59,600 nucleotides of DNA from JAZDCJ01 sp036311985 (lineage in GTDB: Bacteria; Actinomycetota; Actinomycetes; Actinomycetales; Micrococcaceae): assembly GCF_036311985.1 (NCBI RefSeq), contig NZ_JAZDCJ010000014.1, one strand, 5' to 3'. Under the pieces are notes generated by a model. It was given only the letters and a program-made list of their open reading frames with translations, was not told the DNA's origin and made no database searches. Every line of letters starts with the position of its first letter. Position 1 is the stretch's first letter. This document shows, piece after piece, positions 1 to 8,182 of the stretch. A program made the position numbers and the translations under genes.

Positions 1-991
1 CGGAGCCGAAGTAGCCGATCGCCCGGTACACGGCCTGGACCGGGTAGTCCACGATCTCCCCCGTACCGCGCACGTTGCCCGTGCCGTCCAGCTCCTGCCG
101 CTCGAAGCGCAGCCCGGACACCCGCCCGTCCTCGCCCAGGACCTCGACCGGGTTGTGCAGGAAATGCAGGTGCAGGCGCCGCGAGGCCCCCGTGTCCTGC
201 TCTTCCACGAGCCAGTTCGTCAGCGTGTTCACCATGGTCTTGACCTGGTTGTTCGTCTTGATCGCCTCGTCCGAGGCCGCGTCGAACTCGAAGTCCTCCG
301 GGTAGAGCACGATGTCCACATCCCGCGAATGGCTCAGCTCGCGCAGCTCCAGCGGGGTGAACTTGATCTGCGCCGGACCGCGGCGGCCGAAGACGTGCAC
401 GTCCGTGACCGGGGAGGCCTTCAACCCCTCGTACACGTTCGCCGGGATCTCCGTGGAGAGCAGGTCATCCGCGTGCTTGGAGAGCACCCGGGCCACGTCC
501 AGGGCCACGTTGCCGTTGCCGATCACCGCGACCTCGCGCGCCTGCAGCGGCCAGTGCCGGTCCACGTCCGGGTGCCCGTCGTACCAGGACACGAAGTCCG
601 CGGCCCCGTAGGAGCCCTCGAGCTCGATCCCGGGGATGTTCAGGTCCGCGTCCCGGATCGCCCCGGTCGCGAAGACCACCGCGTCGTAGTGGGTCCGCAA
701 GTCGTCGAGGTGCAGGTCCGTGCCGTAGTCGACGTTGCCGAAGAAGCGGATGTCGCCGCGGTCCAGGACCTTGTGCAGGGCCTTGACGATGCCCTTGATC
801 CGCGGGTGGTCGGGCGCCACCCCGTAGCGGATCAGCCCGTACGGTGCGGGATAGCGGTCGAACAGGTCGATCGAGAGGTCGAAGCCGCGCTCGGCCTTCG
901 TCAGGAGGTCGGCAGCATAGACGCCCGCCGGACCGGCGCCGATGATGGCGACGCGGAGCGGACGGAGGGCCGTGGAGTTGGTCTGGCTCAT
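1..991 (-). CDS. fprA: Ferredoxin-NADP+ reductase (FprA type), 3' end outside window
   Basis: FAD flavoprotein that exchanges electrons between NADPH and ferredoxin. Reading the minus strand from ATG 991 gives an open frame to the window edge, so the C-terminus is missing. Residues 18-23 (GAGPAG) form the FAD dinucleotide fold; a second fold, GNGNVALDVAR, lies near residue 155 and should bind NADP, the two-fold layout of adrenodoxin-reductase-like FprA. AAGGAA sits 4 nt before the ATG. It starts 34 nt after the cysG stop, so it is probably the last or a late gene of the sulfate-reduction operon and would supply reduced ferredoxin to the sulfite reductase. A glutamate-synthase-small-subunit relative is less likely. 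Confidence 0.85.
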   Translation of the reverse strand, partial: MSQTNSTALRPLRVAIIGAGPAGVYAADLLTKAERGFDLSIDLFDRYPAPYGLIRYGVAPDHPRIKGIVKALHKVLDRGDIRFFGNVDYGTDLHLDDLRTHYDAVVFATGAIRDADLNIPGIELEGSYGAADFVSWYDGHPDVDRHWPLQAREVAVIGNGNVALDVARVLSKHADDLLSTEIPANVYEGLKASPVTDVHVFGRRGPAQIKFTPLELRELSHSRDVDIVLYPEDFEFDAASDEAIKTNNQVKTMVNTLTNWLVEEQDTGASRRLHLHFLHNPVEVLGEDGRVSGLRFERQELDGTGNVRGTGEIVDYPVQAVYRAIGYFGS

Positions 992-1025
992 GGTGTTCCT
1001 TGGAGTCGTGGGGGCGATGGGTGGC

Positions 1026-2312
1026 TTAGGCCCGGATGGCCTGCGCGGAGGCGTGGCAGGGCGTCCCGGAGGCATGGGGGCTGAGACGGACGACGTCGCC
1101 GACCACGATGACGGCGGGGTTGGCGACCCCGACGTCCCGGGCCGTCTCGGCGATCGCGTCGAGCCGGTCGATCGTGACCCGTTGTCCTGGCATCCAGCCC
1201 CGCTCGATCACGGCGACCGGAGTGTCTGCCGGCAGCCCGCGGCGGCGGAGCAGCCGGGCATGGTCGGCCAGGCGGCGGACGCCCATGAGCAGGACGAGGG
1301 TGTGGTCCGGCCGCGCGGGGAGCTCGGCGAGCTCGTCGTGCCCCGTGGCCATCGAGAAGCCGGTGGCCACGCCGCGATGGGTGACCGGGATGCCGGCGGC
1401 GGCCGGGACGGAGACGGCGCTCGTCACGCCCGGGACGACCTCGACCTCGATCCCGTGCGCTCGGCAATGCGCCTCCTCCTCGCCGCCGCGGCCGAGGACG
1501 TAGGGGTCCCCGCCCTTGAGCCGGACCACCTTGTGGCCCGCCCGGGCCTCGGCGACGAGTAGTTCGTTGATCTCCTGCTGCGTGGCCAGGTGGTGGCCGG
1601 GGGCCTTGCCGACCTCGATGATCCGCACGTCGGCGGCGAGCTCCTCGAGCAGTTCCCGCGGGCCGAGCCGGTCCGCGACGACGACGTCGGCCGTGGCCAG
1701 GAGCCGCCGTCCGGCGACGGTGATGAGCCCGGGATCGCCGGGCCCGCCGCCGACCAGGGCCACGGAGCCGCGGGGCGTGCGCTTGCGGCGCAGGGGCAGC
1801 AGGCCCGTGTCGGCGGCCAGGGAGATGGCGTTGCGGAGCCCGACGGCGCGGCGTGGGTCCGCGCCGGCGGTGACCGCGATCGTGACGCCATCGCCGACGC
1901 GCGCGACGGCCGGCGTCCACGCGCTGGAGCGCTCGTGGTCGGAGGCGTTGACGCACCAGGTGCGCTGCTCTTCGGCCTCCTCGGACACGGCCGCGTCGAC
2001 GGCGGGCAGGCCCGTGGCGGTATGGACGAACCAGGCGCCGGCCAGGTCGCCCCGGCGGAAGGGCCGGCGCAGCCAGCTCAGCCGCCCGTCGGCCGCCGCC
2101 TGGGCGAGCGCCTCCGTGGCCTCGGGCGCGATGAGCGTCACGAGCGCCCCCGCGTCGAGCAGCTGCCCGATGCGCCGCTCGGCGACGCGGCCGCCGCCGA
2201 CGCAGGCCACCTCCTTGCCCCGCAGCCGCAGCGCGAGGGGGTGGACCGCGGTGTCGGAGGACGACGCCGGGGCCGCGCCGTGCGGGCCGCGCTCCGGTTC
2301 CCGCCGCGTCAC
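1026..2312 (-). CDS. cysG: Siroheme synthase: precorrin-2 dehydrogenase / uroporphyrinogen-III C-methyltransferase
   Basis: Two-domain, 428-residue protein. Residues 28-160 are a precorrin-2 dehydrogenase-like NAD-binding domain (VGGGRVAERR near 38). Residues 183-420 are the SAM-dependent methyltransferase (VGGGPGDPGLIT, then VRLKGGDPYVLGRGGEE) that turns uroporphyrinogen III into precorrin-2. The product path leads to siroheme, the cofactor of the sulfite reductase in this operon. GTG 2312 is chosen because it overlaps the TGA of the upstream permease in a GTGA junction. E. coli CysG also inserts iron with its first domain; here a separate chelatase is encoded at 9972-10691, so that step may be done by either protein. 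Confidence 0.9.
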   Translation of the reverse strand: MTRREPERGPHGAAPASSSDTAVHPLALRLRGKEVACVGGGRVAERRIGQLLDAGALVTLIAPEATEALAQAAADGRLSWLRRPFRRGDLAGAWFVHTATGLPAVDAAVSEEAEEQRTWCVNASDHERSSAWTPAVARVGDGVTIAVTAGADPRRAVGLRNAISLAADTGLLPLRRKRTPRGSVALVGGGPGDPGLITVAGRRLLATADVVVADRLGPRELLEELAADVRIIEVGKAPGHHLATQQEINELLVAEARAGHKVVRLKGGDPYVLGRGGEEEAHCRAHGIEVEVVPGVTSAVSVPAAAGIPVTHRGVATGFSMATGHDELAELPARPDHTLVLLMGVRRLADHARLLRRRGLPADTPVAVIERGWMPGQRVTIDRLDAIAETARDVGVANPAVIVVGDVVRLSPHASGTPCHASAQAIRA

Positions 2313-3220
2313 CGGGTGCTCCCCGGGGTCAGTCCGCGGCGGCGGAGCAGGCGGCGCTCGATCGGCCCGAAGACGAGCAGCTCGACGACGATGCCGACGA
2401 GGAGGATGGCGAGGATGGCGGCGACGACGACGGCGAGGAGGGAGAGCTCCCGGCCCTGCTGCAGGAGCGAGCCGAGGCCGAACCCGATGCTGCCGCCGAC
2501 GGCGATGATCTCGGCGGCCATGAGCGAACGCCACGAGAAGGCCCACCCCTGCTTGAGGCCGGCGAGGTAGCCGGGCAGGGCGGCGGGGAGCACGATCCGG
2601 GTCAGCTGCTGGAGGCGGCCCGCACCGAGGACCGTGCCGAGCCGGCGGTACTGGGGCGGGACGTGGTCCACCCCGGAGAGGAAGCCGTTGATGATCGAGG
2701 GCGTCGCGCCCATGACCACCACGAAGAACACGGTCGCGTCGGTCAGGCCGAACCAGATGATGGCGGCGGGGACCCAGGCGACGCTGGGCAGGACCTGGAG
2801 GCCCGAGACGAGCGGGCCGATGCCGCGGCGCAGCGTCGTGGACGAGGCGAGCAGCAGTCCGGCCGGCGTGCCGATCGCCAGGGCCAGCAGGAAACCGAGC
2901 AGTCCGCGGTTGAGCGAGGTGGCGACGGCCTCCGTCAGGCGGCCGTCGGCGAGGAGCTCCCCCGCGACCCCGAGGACCTGCACGGGTCCCGGGAAGAGGT
3001 CCTCGCGCGGCGACCCGGCCCAGGCGGCGAGTTGCCAGATGCTCAGGAGCGCGGCCACGGTGCCCAGGGGGATCAGGACGGAGTCGAGGCGGCGCCGGGG
3101 CTTCTCCTGCGTGGTCTGGAGGCGGTCCAGGCCGGCTTCGACCTCGCCGAGCCCGGGGTCGTGGTCCCGGGCAGGAGGCGGTGCCGCGTCGCGGACGGCG
3201 GTGTTCGATTCAGTATGCAT
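2309..3220 (-). CDS. ABC transporter permease, sulfonate/nitrate/taurine type (SsuC-like)
   Basis: 303-residue inner-membrane permease. After a ~45-residue cytoplasmic lead come about six hydrophobic segments. The central part with GVDHVPPQYRRLGTVLGA and the downstream LPAALPGYLAGL matches the EAA-type coupling loop of BinPDT permeases of the SsuC/TauC family. It overlaps the ATPase start by 11 nt and is followed by cysG through a 4-nt overlap, so the three transporter genes and cysG are translationally linked. Position inside a sulfate-reduction operon suggests a sulfur substrate (alkanesulfonate, sulfate ester or sulfate itself). The substrate cannot be read from sequence. Confidence 0.85.
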   Translation of the reverse strand: MHTESNTAVRDAAPPPARDHDPGLGEVEAGLDRLQTTQEKPRRRLDSVLIPLGTVAALLSIWQLAAWAGSPREDLFPGPVQVLGVAGELLADGRLTEAVATSLNRGLLGFLLALAIGTPAGLLLASSTTLRRGIGPLVSGLQVLPSVAWVPAAIIWFGLTDATVFFVVVMGATPSIINGFLSGVDHVPPQYRRLGTVLGAGRLQQLTRIVLPAALPGYLAGLKQGWAFSWRSLMAAEIIAVGGSIGFGLGSLLQQGRELSLLAVVVAAILAILLVGIVVELLVFGPIERRLLRRRGLTPGSTR

Positions 3221-3932
3221 GCTGCCGGATCTCCTCGCGCAGTCGTTCGGTGATGGTGCGGGTCAGCACAGCGGCCTCGGCAGGATCGCGCCGTACGCCG
3301 GGATCGATCCGCCACTCGGCCGCGATGCGGCCGGGGCGGGAGGACAGGAGCAGGATCCGCTGGCCGAGGCGGACGGCCTCGCGCACGTTGTGGGTCACGA
3401 AGACGACCGTGCGCCGATGCAGTTCCCAGAGGCGCTCCAACTCGTCGTGCAGTAGTTCCCGCGTGATGGCGTCCAGGGCCGCGAAGGGCTCGTCCATCAG
3501 CAGGATCGGCCGGTCCTGGCCCAGCGCCCGGGCGAGCGAGGCCCGTTGGCGCATGCCGCCGGAGAGCTCGTGCGGGCGCTTGCCCCCCGCGTCGCCCAGG
3601 TGGACGAGCCGGAGCAGCTCCTCTGCGCGTTCGCGGCGTTCCGCGCGGCCGAGGCCCCGCAGCTCGAGTGCCAGCTCGATGTTGGCCCGGGCCGTGAGCC
3701 ACGGCAGCAGGGCGGCGTCCTGGAACATCAGGGCGGCGCCGGCCTCGGGGACGGTGACGCTGCCCGCGCTCGGCGGCTCGAGCCCGGCGATGACGTTGAG
3801 CAGAGTCGACTTGCCGCATCCCGAGGCTCCGAGGACGGCCACGAACTCGCCGTCCTCGATCGTCGTCGAGATGTCCTCGAGCACGGGAGCTGCGCCGTAG
3901 TCCTTGCCGAGCGACTCGATGATGATGCTCAT
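3210..3932 (-). CDS. ABC transporter ATP-binding protein (SsuB-like)
   Basis: 240-residue ATPase. Walker A GASGCGKS is at residues 35-42, the signature is ELSGGMRQRASLARAL, Walker B is ILLMDEPFAALD and the switch histidine is in VFVTHNVREAV. The D-loop and the length are those of nitrate/sulfonate/taurine importers. The start ATG 3932 overlaps the TGA of the binding-protein gene by 4 nt. It should power the permease encoded downstream. There is no C-terminal regulatory domain of the NIL or CBS type. Confidence 0.9.
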   Translation of the reverse strand: MSIIIESLGKDYGAAPVLEDISTTIEDGEFVAVLGASGCGKSTLLNVIAGLEPPSAGSVTVPEAGAALMFQDAALLPWLTARANIELALELRGLGRAERRERAEELLRLVHLGDAGGKRPHELSGGMRQRASLARALGQDRPILLMDEPFAALDAITRELLHDELERLWELHRRTVVFVTHNVREAVRLGQRILLLSSRPGRIAAEWRIDPGVRRDPAEAAVLTRTITERLREEIRQHAY

Positions 3933-5041
3933 GCGCCCACCCCCCGTTCGAGGACCGAACGCAGGACCGACTCGTCGACCAGCCCTGTGAGGTCACCCGG
4001 TTCGGTGACGCCGGCGTCGACCCCCGCCTGGAGCAGTCGGGGGAAGGCCCCGCTCAGGGGATCGGAGGTGAAGGTGAGGTGGTCCAGCGCGCGTTCCATG
4101 ACGGCGTCGTCCAGTCCGGCCCCCGCGGTCTCCGTCAGCCGTCGGTCGAGGATCGGGAGCAGTTCCCCGCGGGACGTGCCGTTGATCCACGTCAGCGCCC
4201 GCACGTGGGCGGCCACGAGCGACTCGACCGTCTCGGGGTGGCGCGCGGCGAACTCCTGTCCCACGGCGAGCACCGTCGTCGGGAACAGGCCGGCCTGCCC
4301 CGTCTCGCTGCCGTCCCACAGCTCGGCCTCGTCGACGAGCACGACGGCGTCCGCCTCGAGCACGAGCCGGGAGGCCCAGGGCTCGGGAAGCCACGCCCCG
4401 TCGAGCTGGCCCGAACGGAACAGCTCGAAGGTCTGGGCGTTGCCCGTCGGGGTGATCGACACGGCGCCGCCGCGGACGTCCACGTCGAGCCCGTTCTCCG
4501 TGAGCCAGGTGCGCAGGGCGACGTCCTGGGTGCCGCCCAGCTGCGGGGTGCCGAGGGTCGCACCCCGGAGCGCCTCGGGCGAGTCCAGGCCCCGCCGGAC
4601 CACGAGCTGCGCCCCGCCGGCCGCCGCCCCCGCGAGGATCCTGATGCCGGTCCCGGCGCTGGAGACGTAGGCGGAGATCGCCGGGTTGGGGCCGAGGTAG
4701 GCCGCGTCGATCGCGCCCGCGTTGAGTGCCTCGACGGCGGCGGGACCCGCGTTGAACACGTGCTCCTCGATCGTGGTCCCCTGGGCCCCGAGCACCTCGG
4801 CGAAGATCCCGTCGCCCGTGCCCACGAGGGCCGGGGCATGGGTCAGGTTCGCGAAGAAGCCGAGCCGGAGCCGTTCGGCCGGGCCGGCGGCCGTGGCCAC
4901 GGCCCCACCCGGGCGGGGAATCGTCGTCGTCGCGGCCGCGCCGAGGACCAGCAGGCCGATCGCCGAGCCGCCCGCGGCCAGGAAGGCCCTGCGGGACGTG
5001 CGGCGGTCGCCGTCGTCCGGTGTGTAGCGGATGGTGCTCAT
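3929..5041 (-). CDS. ABC transporter substrate-binding protein, sulfonate type (SsuA-like), Tat signal
   Basis: 370-residue periplasmic-type binding protein of the NMT1/SsuA fold. Its N-terminus has a twin-arginine motif, TSRRAFLAAGG at about residues 15-25, followed by a hydrophobic stretch, so export by Tat is predicted. There is no clear lipobox cysteine after the hydrophobic segment, which is unusual for a Gram-positive binding protein and leaves its retention at the surface open. Downstream, LRLGFFANLTHAPALVGTGDGIF and GPNPAI are typical of the family. The start overlaps the cysN stop by 4 nt (ATGA). It delivers substrate to the permease encoded next. Confidence 0.85.
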   Translation of the reverse strand: MSTIRYTPDDGDRRTSRRAFLAAGGSAIGLLVLGAAATTTIPRPGGAVATAAGPAERLRLGFFANLTHAPALVGTGDGIFAEVLGAQGTTIEEHVFNAGPAAVEALNAGAIDAAYLGPNPAISAYVSSAGTGIRILAGAAAGGAQLVVRRGLDSPEALRGATLGTPQLGGTQDVALRTWLTENGLDVDVRGGAVSITPTGNAQTFELFRSGQLDGAWLPEPWASRLVLEADAVVLVDEAELWDGSETGQAGLFPTTVLAVGQEFAARHPETVESLVAAHVRALTWINGTSRGELLPILDRRLTETAGAGLDDAVMERALDHLTFTSDPLSGAFPRLLQAGVDAGVTEPGDLTGLVDESVLRSVLERGVGA

Positions 5042-6420
5042 GCGGCCTCCCCCGCGTCCGCCGGCGGAGACGCCGAGGCGACGAGGCCCGCCGCCAGGGT
5101 GTTGCCGTCGTGCGGATCGATCACCAGGAAGGAGCCGGTGCGCCGGTGCTGCGCGTACGGTTCCAGCGGAAGCTCGGAGGCGAGGTGGAGCGAGACGCGG
5201 CCGATGTCGTTCAGTTCGAGGGTCCCGGCCGGAACCCGGGTGAAGTCCTCGAGGTCGACCCGGCCGGCGATGGCGGTGACCCGGGCGCGGACGACGGCGG
5301 TGCCGTGCTTGACGAGGACGCGGGCGCCGGGGCGGAGCGCGTCCGAGGAGAGCCAGCAGAGGTCCGCGTCGAAGCGCCCGGCGGACTCCGGGAGGGTTCC
5401 CGCGGCCCCGATCGTGTCCCCCCGGGCCACGTCGAGCTCGTCGGCCAGCGTGAGGGTGACCGAGTCCGGGGCCGACGCGCCGGGACGCGGCGTTCCGGCG
5501 ACCTCGATGCCCGTCACGCGGGTGGTCCTCCGGGGCTGTCCCGGCGTCGCGACGGTCACGGTGTCGCCGACCGCGACGGAGCCCGCGGCGATCTGGCCGG
5601 CATAGGCCCGGTAGTCGTGGTATGCGGCGGGGTCCACTCCCGGAGCCACGCCGTTCTGGGGGCGGACGACGAGCTGGACGGGGAGCCGGAAGTCGCCGCT
5701 GAGGCCCTCTTCGGCGTCGCCCGTCGGCAGCCCTTCGAGCAGCTCGAGGAGGGTCGGGCCGGGGTACCAGGGGGTCAGCGCCGAGCGCTCGACGACGTTG
5801 TCGCCGCGGAGGGCGGAGACCGGAACGACGTGCGGCGTCGGAAGTCCCAGCGCCGTGGCGAGCCGCAGGACGTCCTCGGCGATGGCCGCGAAGCGCCCTC
5901 CGCCGTCGTCCACGAGGTCGATCTTGTTCACGGCGACGACGAGGTGCGGCACGCGCAGCAGTGCCGTGACGCTCAAGTGGCGGCGGGTCTGCTCGAGCAC
6001 GCCCTTGCGGGCGTCGACGAGGACAACGACGGCATCCGCGGTCGAGGCGCCCGTGACCGTGTTACGGGTGTACTGCACGTGGCCCGGGCAGTCCGCGAGG
6101 ATGAAGGAGCGGCGGCCCGTGCTGAAGTAGCGGTAGGCCACGTCGATCGTGATCCCCTGCTCGCGTTCGGCGCGGAGGCCGTCCGTCAGCAGTGCGAGGT
6201 CCAGGGTGCCGTCGCCGCCGCCGAAGCCGCGGTCGGCGGACGCCTTGGCCACGGCGTCGAGCTGGTCGGCGAGGACGACCTTCGCGTCGTGCAGCAGCCG
6301 CCCGACGAGCGTGGACTTGCCGTCGTCGACGGAGCCCGCGGTGGCGAAGCGGAACAGGCCGGAGACCTGGTCCCCGGTGGGGGCCTGGGTGGCGGCGGTG
6401 TCCAACGTGGTGTTCGTCAT
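5038..6420 (-). CDS. cysN: Sulfate adenylyltransferase large subunit, GTPase
   Basis: 460-residue EF-Tu-like GTPase that couples GTP hydrolysis to formation of adenosine 5'-phosphosulfate by CysD. The P-loop GSVDDGKST is at residues 29-37, followed by DCPGH and NKID motifs and two beta-barrel domains. The length fits CysN alone; there is no fused CysC APS-kinase domain at the C-terminus. ATG 6420 is chosen because it shares one base with the cysD stop (TAATG). The absence of a kinase agrees with the APS-type reductase upstream. Confidence 0.93.
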   Translation of the reverse strand: MTNTTLDTAATQAPTGDQVSGLFRFATAGSVDDGKSTLVGRLLHDAKVVLADQLDAVAKASADRGFGGGDGTLDLALLTDGLRAEREQGITIDVAYRYFSTGRRSFILADCPGHVQYTRNTVTGASTADAVVVLVDARKGVLEQTRRHLSVTALLRVPHLVVAVNKIDLVDDGGGRFAAIAEDVLRLATALGLPTPHVVPVSALRGDNVVERSALTPWYPGPTLLELLEGLPTGDAEEGLSGDFRLPVQLVVRPQNGVAPGVDPAAYHDYRAYAGQIAAGSVAVGDTVTVATPGQPRRTTRVTGIEVAGTPRPGASAPDSVTLTLADELDVARGDTIGAAGTLPESAGRFDADLCWLSSDALRPGARVLVKHGTAVVRARVTAIAGRVDLEDFTRVPAGTLELNDIGRVSLHLASELPLEPYAQHRRTGSFLVIDPHDGNTLAAGLVASASPPADAGEAA

Positions 6421-7364
6421 TAGAAGTACCCTTCTTTCTTGCGGTCTTCCATGGCCGCCTCGGAGATGCGGTCGTCCGCTCGCGTGGCCCCACGCTCGGT
6501 CAGGGTGGAGGCGGCGACCTCGTGGACGACGTCTGACACGGTGTAGGCCTCCGACAGCACGGCACCGGTGCAGGACATGTCGCCGACGGTGCGGTAGCGG
6601 ACGGTCCGCCGCGTGACGGCCACGCCCTCCCCCGGCCGGCTGAACTCTCCCACGGCGCGCCACATCCCGTCGTGCTCGAAGACCTCCCGCTCGTGGGCGT
6701 AGTACAGCGGCGGAAGCTCGATGCCCTCGCGCTCGATGTAGCGCCAGATGTCCAGTTCCGTCCAGTTGCTGATCGGGAAGGCACGGACGTGCCGGCCCGG
6801 TGCGTGGCGTCCGTTGTAGAGGTTCCACAGCTCCGGGCGCTGGTTGCGCGGGTCCCACTGGCCGAACTCGTCGCGCAGGCTCAGGATGCGCTCCTTGGCC
6901 CGGGCCTTGTCCTCGTCGCGCCGGGCCCCGCCGAAGACGGCGTCGAAGCGGTGGTCGTTGATGGCGTCGATGAGCGGGGTGGTCTGCAGCGGGTTCCGCG
7001 TCCCGTCGGCGCGCTCGCGCAGCTCGCCGCGGTCGATGTACTCCTGGACGCTCGCGACGACGAGGCGCAGGCCGAGGCGCTCGACCGTGCGGTCGCGGAA
7101 GTCCAGCACCTCGGGGAAGTTGTGGCCCGTGTCGACGTGGACGACGGGAAAGGGGATGCGCCCCGGATGGAACGCCTTGGCCGCGAGGTGCAGCATCACG
7201 ACGGAGTCCTTGCCGCCGGAGAACAGCATCGCCGGACGCTCGAACTCGGCGACGACCTCGCGCAGGATGTGGATGGACTCGGCCTCCAGCAGGTCCAGGA
7301 CGTCGCGTGTCCCGGACCGGGCGGCCGGGGCCGCGGGGTGTTCCACAATGGTCGTGGCACTCAT
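6420..7364 (-). CDS. cysD: Sulfate adenylyltransferase small subunit
   Basis: 314-residue PAPS-reductase-fold adenylyltransferase subunit. The PP-loop FSGGKDSVVMLHLA, the VDTGHNFPEVLDFRD stretch and the family segments GGARRDEDKARAKERI and FPISNWTELDIWRYI are all present. It makes APS from ATP and sulfate with CysN. ATG 7364 follows an 87-nt gap after cysH, and the region around 7380-7400 holds a GT-rich run (gtggtgtggtgtggtgtg). The stop overlaps the cysN start by one base, so the two subunits are probably made in equal amounts. Confidence 0.94.
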   Translation of the reverse strand: MSATTIVEHPAAPAARSGTRDVLDLLEAESIHILREVVAEFERPAMLFSGGKDSVVMLHLAAKAFHPGRIPFPVVHVDTGHNFPEVLDFRDRTVERLGLRLVVASVQEYIDRGELRERADGTRNPLQTTPLIDAINDHRFDAVFGGARRDEDKARAKERILSLRDEFGQWDPRNQRPELWNLYNGRHAPGRHVRAFPISNWTELDIWRYIEREGIELPPLYYAHEREVFEHDGMWRAVGEFSRPGEGVAVTRRTVRYRTVGDMSCTGAVLSEAYTVSDVVHEVAASTLTERGATRADDRISEAAMEDRKKEGYF

Positions 7365-7450
7365 GGGGCGTGCTCCTTGCTCGTGGTGTGGTGTGGTGTG
7401 CCCGGTACTCGGCTTCCGGGCGGTCGTGGCCGGTGCCGTGGAGGACCCCG

Positions 7451-8182
7451 TCACCGGTGGATGCCGCACTCGGTCTTGTTCAGGCCCGCCCAGCGGCCTG
7501 AGCGCGGGTCCTCGCCGGGGGCCACGGGCCGCGTGCAGGGGGCGCAGCCGATCGACGGGTATCCATGCGCCAGGAGGAGGTTCACGGGGACCTGATGCTC
7601 CCCCGCGTAGGAGACGAGCTGCTCGAAGCTCCACCCGGCAAGCGGGTTGACCTTGACGAGGCCGTGGGCCTCGTCCCACGTCACGAGCGGGGTGTCGACC
7701 CGGGTCGGGGCCTCCTCCCGCCGGACCCCGGTGAACCAGACGCGATAGCCCTTCAGCGCGCGCGCAAGCGGTTCCATCTTGCGCAGGCGGCAGCACTCAC
7801 CCGGGTTCCGCTCGTGCAGGCGGGGCCCGTGTTCGGCATCCTGCTCGGCGACGCTCTGCCGCGGCAGCACCTCGACGATGTTCACGTCCAGGGCCTCGGC
7901 CACCTCGTCGCGGGCGGCGTGGGTCTCGGTGAAGTGGTAGCCCGTCTCCAGGAACAAGACGTCGACCCCGGGCAGGCGGTCGGCGACGAGGGCCGGCAGC
8001 ACGGCGTCCGCCATCGAGCAGGCGACGGCGGCCTCGCTCGTGGCGAAGTGCCCGGCGACCCACGCGATCACCTCTTCGGCGGGGGCGTCCCAGCCGAGCA
8101 CCTCGGCGCCCCGGGCCGCGAGGGCGCGATCACGATCAAGGGCCTCGGAGGGCCGCCCCGTCAGCAGTTCCCGGGCGCTCAT
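7451..8182 (-). CDS. cysH: Phosphoadenylyl/adenylyl-sulfate reductase, APS type
   Basis: 243-residue reductase converting activated sulfate to sulfite. The catalytic cysteine is C239 in KTECGIH at the C-terminus. Two further pairs, C130-C131 and C213-x-x-C216, are the ligands of the [4Fe-4S] cluster found in APS-using enzymes and absent from classical PAPS reductases. APS is therefore the expected substrate, with thioredoxin or mycoredoxin as electron donor. ATG 8182 overlaps the sulfite-reductase TGA in an ATGA junction. The APS assignment is inferred from the cysteine pattern and from the lack of cysC. Confidence 0.92.
   Translation of the reverse strand: MSARELLTGRPSEALDRDRALAARGAEVLGWDAPAEEVIAWVAGHFATSEAAVACSMADAVLPALVADRLPGVDVLFLETGYHFTETHAARDEVAEALDVNIVEVLPRQSVAEQDAEHGPRLHERNPGECCRLRKMEPLARALKGYRVWFTGVRREEAPTRVDTPLVTWDEAHGLVKVNPLAGWSFEQLVSYAGEHQVPVNLLLAHGYPSIGCAPCTRPVAPGEDPRSGRWAGLNKTECGIHR

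Noticed and set aside
155..1084. 309-codon plus-strand open frame opposite fprA
   Set aside because: It is antisense to a well-supported flavoprotein gene, has Arg/Val/Gly-rich composition without motifs, and is typical of third-position G+C shadows.
7380..7410. GT-rich tandem run between cysH and cysD as a possible regulatory repeat
   Set aside because: Short, imperfect and within a normal intergenic gap; no pairing or known motif.
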